Shown here in pieces: positions 61,981-64,000 of a stretch of DNA of 64,000 bases (the stretch's first letter is position 1; the number at the start of each line of letters is the position of its first letter). The position numbers and the translations under genes were made by a program. The notes under the pieces are model-generated. The model made no database searches. It was not told where the DNA came from and was given only the letters and a program-made list of their open reading frames with translations. Origin of the DNA: Branchiostoma floridae (lineage: Eukaryota > Chordata > Leptocardii > Amphioxiformes > Branchiostomatidae); NCBI RefSeq assembly GCF_000003815.2, contig NC_049993.1, positions 11,597,703 to 11,661,702 of the forward strand. The letters run 5' to 3'.

Positions 61981-63991
61981 ATGGCTTCCTACTTGCCTCG
62001 CGTAAACAAAAACAACACCAGTGTTCTTTTGTCAGGGGAACATGAGCAGAAGCTGAGGCAGTGGCTGAAGAAGCCTACGTCCGATTTTAAACTGCTTTTC
62101 AAAGCGACCGCGAACACCTACAACGCCCAGGAATTCCACCGTCTGTGTGACAACCAGGGGCCAACCATCATTGTCGCCTACAGCAACAGCGGCGACGTTT
62201 TTGGGGGGTTCGCCAGCGTGTCGTGGAGAAGCGCGGGAAGGCACGTCACCGCACCTGGGTCCTTCCTCTTCAACCTGAACAGTAAAGTGCGCTTCCCGCT
62301 TAAACAGCAAGGTGACGCTTCTGCTTTGTATGACGACGGGGCTTACGGACCGACGTTTGGAGGCTACGACTGGGTTTCCTTCACCGGGTCCGGGATGAAA
62401 TCCTCCTTGTTGGGCCCACCTCACTCCCGAGTTGAAGCCCAGGGGGCCAGGGGTAATATCGGGAACTCTTATTCCCCCCACGGGACCGACAGAGCGGTGT
62501 CGTATGAGGAGTTTGGGGGGCTAGAGGCGTACGGATATCTGACTGGCACCTTCTGCGCCGACCTGGACTACAAGGACATCGAAGTCTACACCATCAGAGG
62601 TGCGTTGTTGACGTTATCAGATGGGCTGATGTAAGGTAAAATCTTTCACTGAGAACAGCGATCCGGCTACACGACGAGAAAGGTAGTAGAAAAATCTTAC
62701 AACTAGTCTTATACGTTTCACTATATTTTTATTGCCGTTTTGACAGACAAGCCAGTCGTTATCAGTGGAAAGAGAGCGGATGCTAGTCCAAATGTGCCGA
62801 GGCTTAAAGAGACAGCCTGGAGGACCATGGAGTGGACTGTTAGGTACTTCTTTCTACAACGTCATCATTCGTATCTTACAGTTGTCATTGTTAAAAGTTC
62901 TGCCCTTTGAGTTAACATGTGCTGCACATGTTCATGTTTTAACCGGCAATAGACACATGTATAGCCATACAGCGGAAACATATTAAGTTCATCTAATAAG
63001 TCTAAAAGGTAGTATTTAAAGGAACTAAAAAATTGGCCATATCGTTACATACCAGTACACCATGAGCGGTCACTTTCGGTACAAAATATGTTGATGCAGG
63101 TTAGACGTTAAGTACAGAATGTTTTTGGTTATCTTCTCATACGTGCAGTACAAGAGATGACCTGGTGCGAGAAGTGAGTGAGTACCGTCCCCTGGACAGC
63201 ACTAAGGTTCCACAAGCACAGATCCTGCTGTTGGGCCCGGCAGGGGCAGGGAAGTCCAGCTACTTCAATACCATCAACTCCATCTTCAGGGGCCACGTGA
63301 CGTCACAAGCTGTCACTGGGATAGCGCCGCACAGCCTGACTAACAAGGTACACTTCGCACATGCGCAGTAAGCACTGCCAAATACGGGGTTGCGAAAATT
63401 GATTTCTATTGAACGATTGCAGTATCACTGGCAATAACTTACTCACAATAAGGGAATAGGCTATTCCAAATAAGCCATGGTTTATATGCTCAGAAAAGGT
63501 GTCTTTTAAAACAGTAAAAACGTCATAAGAGATTTGACACTAAGACGTGTTCAGAATTTCTAACCAGAAGCTCTCCCCAAGTTATCGAACCTGATTGATG
63601 AATGCAGTAGGTAGTGACAGTTCGTTGTTTAAAAAGGAAACTACTGATATTGTTTATGTAATAGTGGGGTTCAAGCGCCGCCACTGAAACTGACCATGCC
63701 AAAGGCTCTGAGCTTTTGGCGTAGTGGTTTCCGGCGCTGGGTTTGTGGTCTGGTGGCTGGGTTTGGCGCGGGTTTGAATCCTGAGAGCCAGGAGACTGTT
63801 TCTACTCCTTTCTTACATTTATGTATTGGATGATCTCTCTACAGTTCCGGCGGTACGAGGTCCGGTCCGGCAGGGACGGCGGTGCGCTGGGGTTCCGCCT
63901 GTGCGACACGATGGGTCTGGAGGACGGGCAGGGTCTGGGCGTGGCAGACATACCCTACCTGCTGGGCGGGAACGTACCTGACAGGTACCAG
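61981..63991 (+). CDS. IFI44L: IFI44/IFI44L-like protein: TLDc domain plus GTPase (3' end outside window)
   Basis: Coding exons 61981-62599, 62747-62843, 63149-63347 and 63845-63991 give the first 354 residues. A donor at 63992 leads out of the window. The 5' UTR is spliced (acceptor ending at 61968). Residues about 20-206 form a TLDc-type domain (CDNQGPTIIVAYSN; YGYLTGTFCADLDYKDIEVY). A P-loop GTPase follows: Walker A GPAGAGKS at 268-275 and DTMG at 326-329, with the FRGHVTSQAVTG segment close to the vertebrate family. Vertebrate IFI44/IFI44L have this same order and are interferon-induced; their biochemical role is debated. Interferon control here cannot be assumed. The reading frame runs past the 62599 donor to 62634, so an unspliced short form is conceivable. 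The remaining G-domain motifs lie beyond the window. Confidence 0.88.
63688..63815 (+). mobile_element. tRNA-derived SINE, family A, copy 2
   Basis: The leader AACTGACCATGCCAAA, A-box-like GTAGTGGTTTCCGGCG and B-box-like GGGTTTGAATCC parallel the copy at 26431. It ends about 30 bp before the acceptor of the IFI44-like exon at 63845. Confidence 0.72.
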
Positions 63992-64000
63992 GTGAGAACG

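Overview
The window reads as nuclear DNA of an invertebrate chordate, most likely an amphioxus (Branchiostoma). Genes are intron-rich and have vertebrate-like exon structures and close matches to vertebrate proteins. Non-coding DNA is AT-leaning and full of short hairpin transposons and tRNA-derived SINEs. There is one scaffold gap of 100 N. The species is inferred; no marker in the window proves it.

Layout: (1) 4.16-13.45 kb, + strand, a two-exon INK4-type cyclin-dependent-kinase inhibitor (CDKN2 family) with an 8.7 kb intron holding a TA microsatellite, the N gap and an inverted repeat. (2) 21.9-28.6 kb, - strand, a complete eight-exon methylthioadenosine phosphorylase (MTAP). (3) 29.5-44.8 kb, + strand, three tandem calcyphosine-family EF-hand genes (CAPSL-like, CAPS-like, CAPSL-like). 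The first has two tandem alternative last exons. (4) 50.0-60.9 kb, - strand, a complete 16-coding-exon glucosidase II beta subunit (PRKCSH). A 1.56 kb near-perfect palindrome flanked by TTAA sits in its last intron. (5) From about 61.7 kb to the window end, + strand, the 5' part of an IFI44/IFI44L-like gene (TLDc domain plus GTPase).

The most interesting result is the gene neighbourhood. INK4 and MTAP are adjacent and tail-to-tail, exactly as CDKN2A/B and MTAP are at human 9p21. The other neighbours also map, in human, beside other INK4 family members: PRKCSH and CAPS with CDKN2D on 19p13, and IFI44/IFI44L with CDKN2C on 1p31-32. The window therefore looks like a single-copy, pre-duplication version of a region that vertebrate genome duplications spread over chromosomes 1, 9, 19 and 5. 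The genes share no obvious pathway; the link is historical. Functionally they cover cell-cycle arrest, methionine/adenine salvage, calcium sensing (possibly ciliary), ER glycoprotein folding control and innate-immune-type GTPase biology.

Most remaining sequence is intron or intergenic DNA with mobile-element debris. Exon coordinates were derived by hand from splice sites, reading phase and similarity to remembered vertebrate proteins; no alignment or database search was run.
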